Assembly: GCA_050181835.1 (NCBI GenBank)
Contig: JBFXCU010000015.1
Location: 1-64,000, forward strand
Reading direction: 5' to 3'
From: CAILZL01 sp050181835
Lineage (GTDB): Bacteria; Pseudomonadota; Gammaproteobacteria; Steroidobacterales; Steroidobacteraceae
Length of the DNA stretch: 64,000 nt
The notes below the pieces were generated by a model. It did not search any database. It had not been told where the DNA came from and saw only the letters and a program-made list of their open reading frames with translations. The translations under genes were made by a program, and so were the position numbers. Numbering within the stretch: the stretch's first letter is position 1; each line of letters starts with the position of its first letter. Shown in pieces: positions 34,486-44,140 of this stretch.

Positions 34486-37400
34486 CACCCGGAACGAACC
34501 ACTGACGTTCGGCTTTGACATAGGTATCGCGTCGGTCGGATGGGCGGTGCTCAGCCCAACGCGGATAGTGGATTTGGGCGTGCGGTGCTTTGATAAAGCA
34601 GAAACCGCAAAAGAAGGTGAGTCCCTGAATCTCGCCCGGCGCAATGCCAGGCTAATGCGTCGCCGTCTCTACCGTCGAGCATGGCGTTTGACCAAACTCG
34701 CCAAGCTGCTAAAACGCAGTGGCCTGGTTGCCGACACGAAGGCGCTCAAGCAGCAGCCGGACAAGGGCTTTAAGACACCAAATTTGTGGCAACTGCGCGT
34801 CGAGGCGCTGGAACGTCAGCTCACTGCTGAAGAATGGGCACGAGTGATATACCACCTGTGCAAACATCGTGGCTTCCACTGGATCAGTCGGGCTGAAGAA
34901 AAGCAGGCAGAAGGCGACAGCAAGAGCGAAGGCGGCAAGGTCAAACAAGGACTCAACGCCACCACCAAACTCATGCAGAACTACCGGACGGCTGCAGAGA
35001 TGGTGCTCACAGAGTTCCCCGATGCGCAGCGCAACAAACACGGCGACTACGGCAAGGCACTGTCACGCAAACTGCTCGCTGATGAGCTACACAAACTATT
35101 CGAAAGCCAGCGCACTTTAGGAAATCCATTTGCCACACCCGAGCTGGAACTGGCTGTACTCGGCACCGGCGACCGCAAGAGCGGCTTATTCTGGGAACAG
35201 AAGCCGCCTTTGTCTGGAGCCAATCTGCTCAAGATGCTTGGCAAATGCACTTTCGAGAAAGGCGAATTCCGCGCCCCTAAAGCCAGCTTTACCGCCGAGC
35301 GTCATGTGTGGCTCACACGACTCAATAACCTTCGCATCATCACAGACGGGACAACACGACCTCTGACGGATGGGGAACGACGTATTGCCCTACCCCTACC
35401 CTATTCACAGGGTACCGATCTTAGTTACAAGCAGCTTGGATCAGCGTTGGTCAAAGCCGGATTACTTGAGAAAGATCGGTTCAGATTTGCAAGTCTGTCT
35501 TATCCAAGCGCAAAACAACTTGAGGAGAAGGAAAAGAATCCTGAAGCAGCAACGCTGGCAAAGCTCCCGGCATATCAAGACCTGCGCAAGCTGCTTGAAA
35601 AGAAAGGGCTGAGCCCGAATGGGAGGCCATGAAATCGGCGGCACTGGATGGTCGCCCCGAGCAACTTGACCAGATCACATGGGTACTCAGCGTTTACAAA
35701 GAGGACGACGAGGTTGTGGCTGAGCTGCGCAAGCTCACCTTGCCCGGCGGTGAGAAAATGATTGATGCCCTGCTCGACATTCGCTTTGACAAGTTTCACG
35801 CCCTGTCACTCAAAGCTTTGCGCAAGATCGTGCCTCACATGGAACATGGGTTGCGCTATGACGATGCGTGTGACCATGCAGGCTACCACCACAGCCAGCT
35901 TTTCAAGACTGGCGAAGGCGCACATCACTATCTGCCGCCGTTTTATTCCGGACGCGACAAAAGTGGCCGCATGGTGTTCGACGAGAACATGGACGTTCCT
36001 CGCAATCCGGTGGTGCTGCGCGCACTCAATCAGGCCCGCAAGGTCTGTAATGCGCTGATCCGCAAACACGGCTCGCCGCACGCAGTGCATATAGAAATGG
36101 CGCGTGATTTATCGAGGCCACTCAAAGGACACTGGTCGCCAAGTGGGAAATATATTGAGGGCCGCTTGGACGTCCAGAAAGAGCAGGAAAAATTCCGCGA
36201 CCGCAACAAGCACGATCGTGAATTGTTCGCTGAAGAATTCGACATTGACGCCAAGAGCCGTGAATTCGAACGCTACCAACTCTATCGCGAACAGCAGGGA
36301 AAGTGTGCTTACTGTCTGGAGCCACTCGATTTGCAGCGCGTTCTGCATGGAGCAAGGCTATGCAGAAGTGGATCATGCACTGCCCTACTCGCGCAGCTTT
36401 GATGACGGCAAGAATAACAAGGTATTGGCGCTGACACGCGAGAACCGCAACAAAGGCAACCGGACGCCCTATGAGTTTCTGGATGGTGCGAACAATAGCG
36501 AACGTTGGCGGCTTTTCGTCGCATCTGTCGATGGCAACAAGCTGTATCGACAAGCCAAGCGTTCGCGCCTGCTGCGCAAGGATTTCAGTAAAAAAGAATC
36601 CGAAGAATTCAAAGAACGTAACCTCAATGACACACGCTACATTTGCAAGTTCTTCAAAAACTTCGTCGAGCAATACCTGCAACTGGCTGATAGCAGTGAA
36701 AGCAAGCGTTGCGTGGTAGTTAGCGGCCAACTCACTGCATTTCTGCGCGCCCGCTGGGGCCTGCTCAAAGTGCGCAGTGAAAGCGACCGGCACCATGCGC
36801 TGGATGCTGTGGTAGTTGCAGCATGCAGTCACCGTATGGTCAAACGACTGTCAGACTACTCACGTCACAAGGTGCTTGAACATGCCCGCGAAGGCTTCGT
36901 CGATATTGAAACCGGCGAGATCGTCAACCCAGCCATGCTCGCCCAGCTGGAGCAGCACTTCCCTGAACCGTGGGCTTACTTTCGGAATGAACTTACAACA
37001 CGTTTGAAAACTGATGACGTAGAACGACTGCACGAAGACCTGCAGCAGCTGGGAACCTATCCGGAAGATCAACTCAAGTCAGTCAGACCCATTTTCGTTT
37101 CGCGCGCACCACAGAGACGTAATGGTGGCGCAGCGCACAAGGACACGATCTATGCCCAGCCAGCAAGTCTCAAAGAACAAGGCGGTGTCACCCAGAAAGT
37201 GTCGCTTGCGAGCCTCACACTGAAAGACATGAACAAGCTGATTGATCCACATCGAAATGAACGGCTTTACGCCGCCATCCGCACTCGCCTTGAAGAATAC
37301 GGCGGCAAGGGTGACAAAGCTTTCACGCCTGATAGGCCACTGCATAAGCCTGATAAAGACGGCAACCCAACAGGCCCGATAGTACGCACCGTCACAACGG

Positions 37401-37861
37401 TCATCGACAAGCTCTCAGGAATTCCTGTTCGTGGTGGCATTGCCAAGAACGACAGCATGCTGCGTGTGGATGTGTTCACCAAGTCTGGGAGGTTTTATCT
37501 GGTGCCGGTTTATGTACACCACTCTGTAGCAGGCTTGCCAGATCGCGCAATCGTTGGCGGAACAGAAGAAAACGAATGGACGCTCATAGATAACACCTTT
37601 GAGTTTAAGTTTTCAGCGTACCCAAACGATCTGATCCGTGTAACCCTGAAGCAGGAGACCCGGTTTGGTTACTACGCTGGTTGCGACCGTTCAACATCAG
37701 CCATTCATCTTTGGAGCCATGATCGAAACAAGCAAGTCGGAAAGGATGGATTGATCCGCAGCATTGGCGTCAAGACCGCCCTATCCGTGGAGAAATTCAA
37801 CGTCGATGTGCTCGGCAACATCTATCCCGCCCCCAAGGAGCAACGCCGTGACCTGGCGTAG
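34475..37861 (+). pseudogene. cas9: type II-C Cas9 nuclease, interrupted by two frameshifts
   Basis: Pieces: 34475-35632, 35629-36402, and 36347-37861. Together they would make about 1,128 residues, resembling N. meningitidis Cas9. Piece 1 holds RuvC-I (FGFDIGIASVGWAVL), the Arg-rich bridge helix (LARRNARLMRRRLYRRAWR) and REC. Piece 2 holds RuvC-II (HAVHIEMARDL) and the front of HNH (GKCAYC). Piece 3 holds the HNH core (YAEVDHALPYSRSFDD), RuvC-III (RHHALDAVVVAAC) and the PAM-interacting part. A base is lost near 35613 and one gained near 36346, so pieces 1 and 3 share a frame. The start ATG at 34475 has AAGGAGG five bases upstream. All catalytic residues persist, so the breaks are recent, are sequence errors, or leave a split protein. 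Confidence 0.9.
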
Positions 37862-38759
37862 CGTGGTTATCTCCAAGCCTGCCAAGCTGCGCCGCGAGAA
37901 CTTTTCGCTGGTGGTGGAGCAGGAACAAGCGGCGCGCGTGCCATTTGAAGACATTGCAGTGATTGTGCTGAATCACCGCGAGATCAATCTGACACATTCA
38001 GTGCTCTCTGCATGCGGTGAACATGGCATCGGCTTGTTTTCCACGGGTGACAACCACCAGCCTAATGGAGTGTTTCTGCCCTTCCTGCAACACAGCCGCG
38101 CCACCCGCATGCAGCGTTTGCAGATGGACATCGACCGTCCATTAGCCAAGCGTACTTGGGCTGCCATTGTGCGTGCCAAGATCAACAATCAAGCCACCTG
38201 CCTGCAACTGGCCGGACGCAATTCAGGCGAGCGGCTGCAAGTGATGGCCGAGCGCGTTCGCTCCGGTGACACCGATAACATGGAAGCGCGCGCCAGCGCC
38301 TACTACTTTCCTGAACTGTTTGATGCCAATTTTTTTCGCGCACAGGAACGCTGGAGTAATGCAGCCCTGAACTATGGTTATGCGGTGTTGCGCGGGGCCA
38401 TCGCACGAGGCTTGGTCGCGCATGGGTTTTTGCCCAGCATCGGGCTGTTCCATCGCAGCGAACAGAATGCCTTCAATCTGGCCGATGATGTAATTGAACC
38501 GTTTCGGCCCGTGATCGACTTGCATGTTGCCCAGCAGTTCAAGCCCACCGACGTTAACCAAGAGCTGGTGCCCGCCGATAAAGTTGCTTTGGTGGGTTTA
38601 CTGAATGTGGATGTCATTATGCCGCGTGGCACCATGAGCGTGCTGTCGGCCACCGAGCACTGCATCGAATCATTGGCGCGCATTTACGAAGGCGCGAGTG
38701 AAACCGTACTGGAGCTGCCAACCCTCATTGGGTTGCGACAGCATGTGGTAGAGGGCTGA
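37848..38759 (+). CDS. cas1: CRISPR integrase Cas1 (type II)
   Basis: 303 residues from GTG 37848, which has AAGGAG seven bases upstream and overlaps the cas9 3' end by 14 bases. Cas1 and Cas2 insert new spacers. The metal site is visible as Glu in ARASAYYFPELF (preceded by MEARA), His in LFHRSEQNAFNLADD and Asp in the latter segment. Length is standard for type II. An upstream ATG in frame at 37764 lies inside cas9 and would add residues unlike Cas1. Intact, unlike cas9. Confidence 0.96.
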   Translation: MTWRSVVISKPAKLRRENFSLVVEQEQAARVPFEDIAVIVLNHREINLTHSVLSACGEHGIGLFSTGDNHQPNGVFLPFLQHSRATRMQRLQMDIDRPLAKRTWAAIVRAKINNQATCLQLAGRNSGERLQVMAERVRSGDTDNMEARASAYYFPELFDANFFRAQERWSNAALNYGYAVLRGAIARGLVAHGFLPSIGLFHRSEQNAFNLADDVIEPFRPVIDLHVAQQFKPTDVNQELVPADKVALVGLLNVDVIMPRGTMSVLSATEHCIESLARIYEGASETVLELPTLIGLRQHVVEG

Positions 38760-38771
38760 GCGGAGCGGGCA

Positions 38772-39104
38772 ATGAGCCAGGGCACGAGGCGATACATGCG
38801 CATGCTGGTGTTCTTTGATTTGCCGATGGTGACGCGGGATGAACGCCGCGCGTACACCTTATTTCGCCGTTTCCTGCTGAACGACGGCTACGACATGATC
38901 CAGTTTTCAGTCTACGGTCGCATCGTCAATGGCTCGGACGCGCAGGGAAAACATCTGAAACGGCTGGTCATCAACCTGCCCTCGGAAGGCTCCATTCGGG
39001 TGCTCACGGTGACCGAGAAACAATTTGCGTCCATGCAAATACTGGTCGGCCTGCCGCTTTTTCAGGAAAAGCGGGTCAACACCAACCAAATGCTGCTGTT
39101 TTAG
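38772..39104 (+). CDS. cas2: CRISPR-associated Cas2 (type II)
   Basis: 110 residues with the ferredoxin-like Cas2 fold. The first strand reads MRMLVFFDLPMVTRDERRAY (Asp after FF), and the C-terminal strand LPLFQEKRVNTNQMLLF is typical of type II-C Cas2. It forms the integration complex with Cas1, 12 bases upstream. No csn2 or cas4 follows, which fixes subtype II-C. The gene is intact. Confidence 0.96.
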   Translation: MSQGTRRYMRMLVFFDLPMVTRDERRAYTLFRRFLLNDGYDMIQFSVYGRIVNGSDAQGKHLKRLVINLPSEGSIRVLTVTEKQFASMQILVGLPLFQEKRVNTNQMLLF

Positions 39105-39116
39105 GCGAGAAAATTA

Positions 39117-39163
39117 AAAGCCGAACCCCGCGCCACCAAGGCGTGGCGCGGGGTTCGGCTTTA
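39117..39163. terminator. bidirectional terminator between cas2 and the CRISPR array
   Basis: Perfect 17-bp stem (39119-39135 with 39144-39160, outer bases AGCCGAACC / GGTTCGGCT), 8-base loop. On the minus strand it ends in a U-rich TTTTAATTT tail like the tracrRNA terminator, so it should end array transcription; on the plus strand the U-run is short. Confidence 0.8.
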
Positions 39164-39167
39164 ACTA

Positions 39168-39269
39168 ATTGTAGTGATCCGGGGTGAGAGAGGGAACTAC
39201 AACCTATTATTGGCAATAGAAAGCTCTGATATGATTGTAGTGATCCGGGGTGAGAGAGGGAACTACAAC
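39168..39269 (-). CRISPR. minimal type II-C CRISPR array: two repeats, one spacer
   Basis: Two identical 36-bp repeats (39168-39203 and 39234-39269) flank one 30-bp spacer (39204-39233). On the minus strand the repeat begins GTTGTAGTTCCC and ends ATCACTACAAT, the same frame of conserved ends as N. meningitidis type II-C repeats. This orientation is required for pairing with the tracrRNA, so crRNA is made from the minus strand, towards cas2. TACAAT at the repeat end could serve as a -10 element, as in Neisseria, though the extended TG is missing here. The leader side would be 39270-39352, shared with the mgtE promoter region. Confidence 0.93.
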
Positions 39270-39352
39270 TATTCGATAAAAAACACTGTAGCCAGTGCTA
39301 TGTCGCAGCTACACTGCGCACCACTTTCATCAGCCCATAACGTCCCGCTCTC

Positions 39353-40705
39353 ATGAGAGAGATCTCACCCAAAAAAGCCTCTCGACTTGATGAGCTGCGC
39401 CGCTCGTTGGCGCAGGGCTCGATGCGTCATGCGCATCGATTGGTGAATGCACTGCATCCAGCGGAAATCGCCGGCTTACTGGAATCGCTACCCGCTGCCA
39501 AGCGCGAAATCGTCTGGGGCTTTGTTGATCCGGAAATTGAAGGCGATGTACTGGTTGAGCTGAACGATCAATTACGCGTAGATCTCATCGAAGGCATGGA
39601 TGCCGAAGAGCTGATCGCCGTGGCAGAAGGCATGGAAGTCGACGACTTGGCTGATCTGATCGGCGACCTGCCAGAAGAAGTGACCCAGCGTGTGCTGCAT
39701 TCCATGGACATGCAGGATCGTGAACGTCTGACCGCCATGTTGGCATACCCAGAAGAGACAGCTGGCAGCCTGATGAACGTGGATACCGTCACGGTACGGC
39801 CAGACGCGACGCTGGAAGTGGTGCTGCGTTACCTGCGCATGCGTGGCGAATTGCCAGAGCGTACCGACCGATTGTTTGTCGTCACGCGTCTTGATCGATA
39901 TCTCGGCGCACTGGATGTTACAGCTCTGCTGACCAGCGACTTGGAACTGACCGTGGGCGAAGTCATGGACACCAGCGTTGAAGGCATCGCACCGGAAGCT
40001 GAAGTTGGCGAAGTTGCCACGGTTTTCCAGAATCGTGATTTGATCTCAGCGCCAGTTGTCAGCACAGATGGCAAGCTGGTCGGACGTATCACGATTGATG
40101 ACGTGGTTGACGTGATTCGCGAACAAGCTGATCACTCGATGAAGTCGATGGCTAACTTGCAGGATGAGGAAGACCTGTTTTCCAGCATCATCCCCAGCAC
40201 CCGGCGTCGCGCCGTGTGGTTGGGCATTAACCTGCTCACTGCGTTTCTCGCCTCCAGCATTATCGGCTTGTTCGAAAACACCATTCAACGAGTAGTGGCG
40301 CTGGCAGTACTGATGCCGATTGTCGCCAGCATGGGCGGCATCGCCGGCACACAAACAGTTACATTGATTGTGCGCGGCTTGGCTTTGGGCCAGGTTGACT
40401 GGAGCAATACGCGCTGGCTGTTGTTCAAAGAAGCCAGCGTCGCGTTGCTTAACGGTGTGCTATGGGCCACGGTAGTGGGTGTGTACGCCTACTTGCTGTT
40501 TCACACGTGGATGATCACCGCCATCATGTTCATGGCAATGATGATCAATCTACTCGCCGCTGCAGTAGTAGGCGTAACCGTGCCATTGGTACTAAAGCGC
40601 ATGCGGGTTGATCCGGCACTGGCCAGTGGGGTGATTCTCACCACCTTCACCGACTGTATTGGTTTTGCTGCGCTGCTTGGACTGGCTGCTTTGTTACTGC
40701 CCTGA
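39353..40705 (+). CDS. mgtE: magnesium transporter MgtE
   Basis: 450 residues: N-terminal helical MgtE_N domain (~20-125) with repeated short EELIAVAEGMEVDDLADLI-like motifs, a pair of CBS domains (~130-255) and five C-terminal membrane helices (~285-450) with the pore motif region PIVASMGGIAGTQTVTLIVR. MgtE is a Mg2+ channel gated by Mg2+ binding to the soluble domains. Its start lies 83 bases from the CRISPR array, on the other strand from crRNA. Its last 12 bases overlap the tail of the convergent patatin gene. Confidence 0.95.
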   Translation: MREISPKKASRLDELRRSLAQGSMRHAHRLVNALHPAEIAGLLESLPAAKREIVWGFVDPEIEGDVLVELNDQLRVDLIEGMDAEELIAVAEGMEVDDLADLIGDLPEEVTQRVLHSMDMQDRERLTAMLAYPEETAGSLMNVDTVTVRPDATLEVVLRYLRMRGELPERTDRLFVVTRLDRYLGALDVTALLTSDLELTVGEVMDTSVEGIAPEAEVGEVATVFQNRDLISAPVVSTDGKLVGRITIDDVVDVIREQADHSMKSMANLQDEEDLFSSIIPSTRRRAVWLGINLLTAFLASSIIGLFENTIQRVVALAVLMPIVASMGGIAGTQTVTLIVRGLALGQVDWSNTRWLLFKEASVALLNGVLWATVVGVYAYLLFHTWMITAIMFMAMMINLLAAAVVGVTVPLVLKRMRVDPALASGVILTTFTDCIGFAALLGLAALLLP

Positions 40706-41932
40706 AACGGGCTGCGCTATCGCACTATCGTGCTGTGGAAATTCGAACCGCCGCAGTACCGATGTCATACCGGTAGTATCCGACATACCACCCTGCAGGA
40801 AATCGACCAGCTTACTGCTTTGCGCCATGGCGTCGTGATAGCCAAGCTCTATCAATTCGCGAGTGAAGCTGCTTTGAAACATGAGATAACTCATTAGCTC
40901 ACCACCGCCTGCATTCATCGCACCCATACTGCGCAACAGGACACGCAAACTACGCGGCAACGATTGCACATGCTTGCGTGCGATATCGGCAATGTCCTTG
41001 CTGGGCATCACCACGAGAATCTCGATGGGTTTGACAAGACGATCATTAATGACCACCGGGCCGACTTTGCGAACAATGTTATTGATTTGTAGCAGTCGTT
41101 CAAAGTCGGCATACAAACCGTCGGAAAACAAGGCGTCCAGCATATAACCAAAGATCTGACCAAAGCTCGGACCATATACTGGCACCCGCGCCCGTTGACG
41201 ATCACCGCTACGGGTAGCTACCACCAGAATGCGATCAGCGCCCAGATGGATTGCCGGACTGAATGGCGATGACTGACGCATCGAGCCATCTCCATAAAAT
41301 TCGTTACCCATCTTGACCGCTGGAAACAGGAATGGCACCGCCACACTAGCCATCAAGTGATCAAGATCAATTGCCGCAGGCTCGCCTGCATGCCGCACTC
41401 GCGTCCAAGGCTGCTGTTCTTGGGTTGATTGAAAAAAGAACAGCGAGCGCGAACTACCGTAACCAGCCGCAGAAATAGCCAGCGCATGCAGATGCTCGTC
41501 CCGAATTGATTGCTCAATGCGTGAAAAATCGAAATTACTGCTGAGTAAGGTACGCAGCGGGGCGTTATCAAACAGTGAGCGCGGTGGCGCAAGCAACCAG
41601 CCGCCCGACAACATGGCCATAAACCAGTGCAGGCCGTCCTTGAGCATGGTCGGTGCGCTGGCATCGAATACTTGATGCACCTCAAAGTTACGCCACACTC
41701 GCTCCAGATTGCCGGTCGCAACACGAAAACGGTCAGCATGAATGGCTAATTCCGTGGCATTGATTGCACCCGCTGAAGTACCTACCACCACCGGAAAGGG
41801 GCTTGCCGCTCGCGCTGGCAGCAAATCCGACAAGGCTTTGAGCACCCCAATCTGATAAGCCGCACGCGAACCACCACCGGGCAAAACCAGTGCAGTTTTA
41901 TTTGAAGCTGGCGATTCGCTGCTATTTTTCAC
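40694..41932 (-). CDS. patatin-like phospholipase family protein
   Basis: About 412 residues from GTG 41932; a TTG at 41965 would add 11. The patatin fold is clear: oxyanion loop LVLPGGGSRAAYQIGVL, nucleophile elbow VVGTSAGAIN and catalytic Asp in EFYGDGSMRQ. Members hydrolyse phospholipids or lipid esters with a Ser-Asp dyad. No signal peptide or membrane helix, so a cytoplasmic or membrane-associated esterase is likely. The substrate is unknown. The 3' end overlaps mgtE by 12 bases. Confidence 0.88.
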   Translation of the reverse strand: MKNSSESPASNKTALVLPGGGSRAAYQIGVLKALSDLLPARAASPFPVVVGTSAGAINATELAIHADRFRVATGNLERVWRNFEVHQVFDASAPTMLKDGLHWFMAMLSGGWLLAPPRSLFDNAPLRTLLSSNFDFSRIEQSIRDEHLHALAISAAGYGSSRSLFFFQSTQEQQPWTRVRHAGEPAAIDLDHLMASVAVPFLFPAVKMGNEFYGDGSMRQSSPFSPAIHLGADRILVVATRSGDRQRARVPVYGPSFGQIFGYMLDALFSDGLYADFERLLQINNIVRKVGPVVINDRLVKPIEILVVMPSKDIADIARKHVQSLPRSLRVLLRSMGAMNAGGGELMSYLMFQSSFTRELIELGYHDAMAQSSKLVDFLQGGMSDTTGMTSVLRRFEFPQHDSAIAQPVSGQ

Positions 41933-42090
41933 GTATCCGCGCGTGTTCCGGCTGAACCTTGACAAATATTACTGTCCAAGGCGGTAGGCCGACATGATTA
42001 TTTGACGCTAGTATTGCACAGCAACGTCGTGATCTGACTCCCACTCTGCCCCACCAACTTGCTCCTCTTATCGACGCGGAGACCCCGAAA

Positions 42091-42633
42091 ATGAAGTTTC
42101 CTTCTGCCATTAGCGCACTGCTCAGCATCATGGCACTGCTGTTTCTGAACCTGGCGCAAGCCGCTGATGCGCCTGCCGTGGGTAGTGCCGCGCCTGATTT
42201 CAAACTACAGGATCAGACTGGCAAGACGCACACATTGGGTGAATACAAGGGAAAATGGCTGACACTGTACTTCTACCCTAAAGACAACTCCCCGGGATGC
42301 ACCACGCAGGCTTGCGAGTTCCGCGACAACATTTTTGCGTTTCGTGATGTAGGTGCGGTAATCGTCGGCGTCAGTCTGGACGATGAAGCGTCACACAAGA
42401 AATTCGCTGAAGAGCATGGCTTACCCTTCACCCTGCTGGCCGACACCACCAAAACAACAGCTAAGGCCTATGGCGTGCTGACCAAGATGATGGGCGTACT
42501 TGAAGTGGCGCAGCGCGACACCTTCCTGATTGACCCGAACGGCAAAATTGCCAAGCACTATGTACGCGTTAACCCAGAAGGTCACTCAAAAATTGTACTG
42601 GCTGACATCAAGGCACTACAGGGAAAGAAGTAA
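42091..42633 (+). CDS. periplasmic peroxiredoxin of the Bcp/PrxQ type
   Basis: 180 residues with a signal peptide (~1-24, ending AQAAD). The thioredoxin-like domain has the peroxidatic Cys in DNSPGCTTQACEFRD and the resolving Cys five residues on (atypical 2-Cys PrxQ). Export to the periplasm is less usual than cytoplasmic Bcp but occurs in gammaproteobacteria. It reduces hydroperoxides with a thioredoxin-type donor. Divergent from the patatin gene. Confidence 0.88.
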   Translation: MKFPSAISALLSIMALLFLNLAQAADAPAVGSAAPDFKLQDQTGKTHTLGEYKGKWLTLYFYPKDNSPGCTTQACEFRDNIFAFRDVGAVIVGVSLDDEASHKKFAEEHGLPFTLLADTTKTTAKAYGVLTKMMGVLEVAQRDTFLIDPNGKIAKHYVRVNPEGHSKIVLADIKALQGKK

Positions 42634-42638
42634 CTGAC

Positions 42639-42670
42639 ACAGTATCGCGCCCACTTGAGCGCGATACTGT
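42639..42670. terminator. hairpin between the convergent peroxiredoxin and pyk genes
   Basis: Perfect 12-bp stem ACAGTATCGCGC / GCGCGATACTGT with an 8-base loop, six bases after the peroxiredoxin stop. No U-run, so it is either a weak terminator or an mRNA end stabiliser for both genes. Confidence 0.55.
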
Positions 42671-42681
42671 CTGCAGCCTGA

Positions 42682-44112
42682 CTACAAGTGAACTTGCAAG
42701 ATAGTCATTGAATTGGTTTTTCCCGATACACCCGATAGCTCACCGCCAGTGAGAATCACCTTGTCGCCATCAGAGACAATTTTCTGATCCAGTAGCAGCT
42801 TGAAAATCGCGGGATACACCAGATGCGAGCTAGTGTGCACGATATCAAACGACACCGGATAGACACCGCGATACAGCGTCACACGGCGGCGTGTGCCTTC
42901 ATGGCGGGTGAAGGCGTAGATTGGAATATCAGAGCGAATACGTGACATCCAGCGCGCCGTATTACCCGACTCGGTCAAGGCGATAATCGCTTTCACATCC
43001 AAATGATTGGCGGTATACATTACTGCCATTGAGATAGCTTCATCAGGACGACTTAAAATCACATCAACGCTGCGACGCAGATGCGTGTGCGAGGTTTCGT
43101 ACTTCTCCGCACCTTGAATCACACTCGCCATTGCTGCGACGGCTTTCACCGGATACTTTCCGGTAGCGCTTTCCGCTGACAGCATCACTGCATCGGTACC
43201 ATCGAGCACGGCGTTAGCTACATCGGATACTTCAGCACGCGTGGGAATCGGGCTGGTGATCATCGATTCCATCATCTGCGTCGCAGTAATAACAATGCGG
43301 CGATGCTTGCGACTTTCCTCAATGATATGTTTCTGCAAGCTGGTCAGTTCTGCATAACCAACTTCCACACCCAGGTCGCCGCGCGCCACCATGATAGCGT
43401 CCGAGGCTTTGATGATCTCGGTGAGATTTTCGATGGCTTCCACCCGCTCAATCTTGGCAACGATGCGTGCCTCGCCGCCCGCTTCTTTCAGCAAGCGTCG
43501 CGCTTCTTCCACATCCGCTGCGCTACGTACAAACGACACCGCCAAATAGTCGCAACCCATACTGGCAGCCAGTTTAATGTGCTCGCGATCGCGCTCTGTC
43601 AGGGCATCCGCTGACAGTCCACCCCCCTGACGGTTGATACCCTTGTGATCAGACAGCTCACCACCAATCAGAATCTTGGTGTGAATACGCGGCCCATCAA
43701 TCTGGGTAACTTGCAACGAAATCTGACCGTCGTTGAGCAGCAGCACGTCGTCCACTTTGACGTCTTCAGGCAACTTTTTGTAGGCGACGCCCACTGACTT
43801 GGCCGTACCATCCTGTGGGTTTAACGACACATCCAGCGTGAAGTCATCGCCTTCAGTCAATTGAACCTTGCCTTCAGCGAAGCGATCAATGCGGATTTTT
43901 GGACCTTGCAGATCACCCAACACGCCCACCCACTTACCGACCGACGTTCCCGCCGCGCGCGCCATTTCGGCACGCCGCACGTGATCTTCTGCCTTGCCAT
44001 GCGAAAAATTCAGACGCACCACATCGGCACCAGCCCTGATCATTTCAGTCAATACCTCCGGATCATCGGTGGCAGGGCCTAGGGTGGTAAGAATCTTGGT
44101 TCGACGCAACAT
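42682..44112 (-). CDS. pyk: pyruvate kinase
   Basis: 476 residues. It makes pyruvate and ATP from phosphoenolpyruvate. Motifs: RRTKILTTLGPATDD at the start, VRLNFSHGKAEDH, the catalytic Lys in IVAKIERVEAIEN, MVARGDLGVEVG and VILTGGELSG at the C-terminal effector site. Length fits the PykA (type II) form. Last gene of the tkt-gap-pgk-pyk run on the minus strand. Confidence 0.96.
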   Translation of the reverse strand: MLRRTKILTTLGPATDDPEVLTEMIRAGADVVRLNFSHGKAEDHVRRAEMARAAGTSVGKWVGVLGDLQGPKIRIDRFAEGKVQLTEGDDFTLDVSLNPQDGTAKSVGVAYKKLPEDVKVDDVLLLNDGQISLQVTQIDGPRIHTKILIGGELSDHKGINRQGGGLSADALTERDREHIKLAASMGCDYLAVSFVRSAADVEEARRLLKEAGGEARIVAKIERVEAIENLTEIIKASDAIMVARGDLGVEVGYAELTSLQKHIIEESRKHRRIVITATQMMESMITSPIPTRAEVSDVANAVLDGTDAVMLSAESATGKYPVKAVAAMASVIQGAEKYETSHTHLRRSVDVILSRPDEAISMAVMYTANHLDVKAIIALTESGNTARWMSRIRSDIPIYAFTRHEGTRRRVTLYRGVYPVSFDIVHTSSHLVYPAIFKLLLDQKIVSDGDKVILTGGELSGVSGKTNSMTILQVHL

Positions 44113-44140
44113 GGTTCACTCAATGCAATAAGAGCAGGAG

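Noticed and set aside
36104..36346. N-terminal 81 codons of the long frame ending at 37861
   Set aside because: They read the wrong frame of the RuvC-II/HNH region; conserved Cas9 sequence is in the other frame up to about 36346.
37764..37847. Upstream ATG for cas1
   Set aside because: It would add 28 residues translated from inside cas9 with no Cas1 similarity; GTG 37848 has a good ribosome site.
39174..39356. 60-codon open frame across the CRISPR array
   Set aside because: It translates the repeats themselves (IRGERGNYN twice), so it is an artefact of the array.
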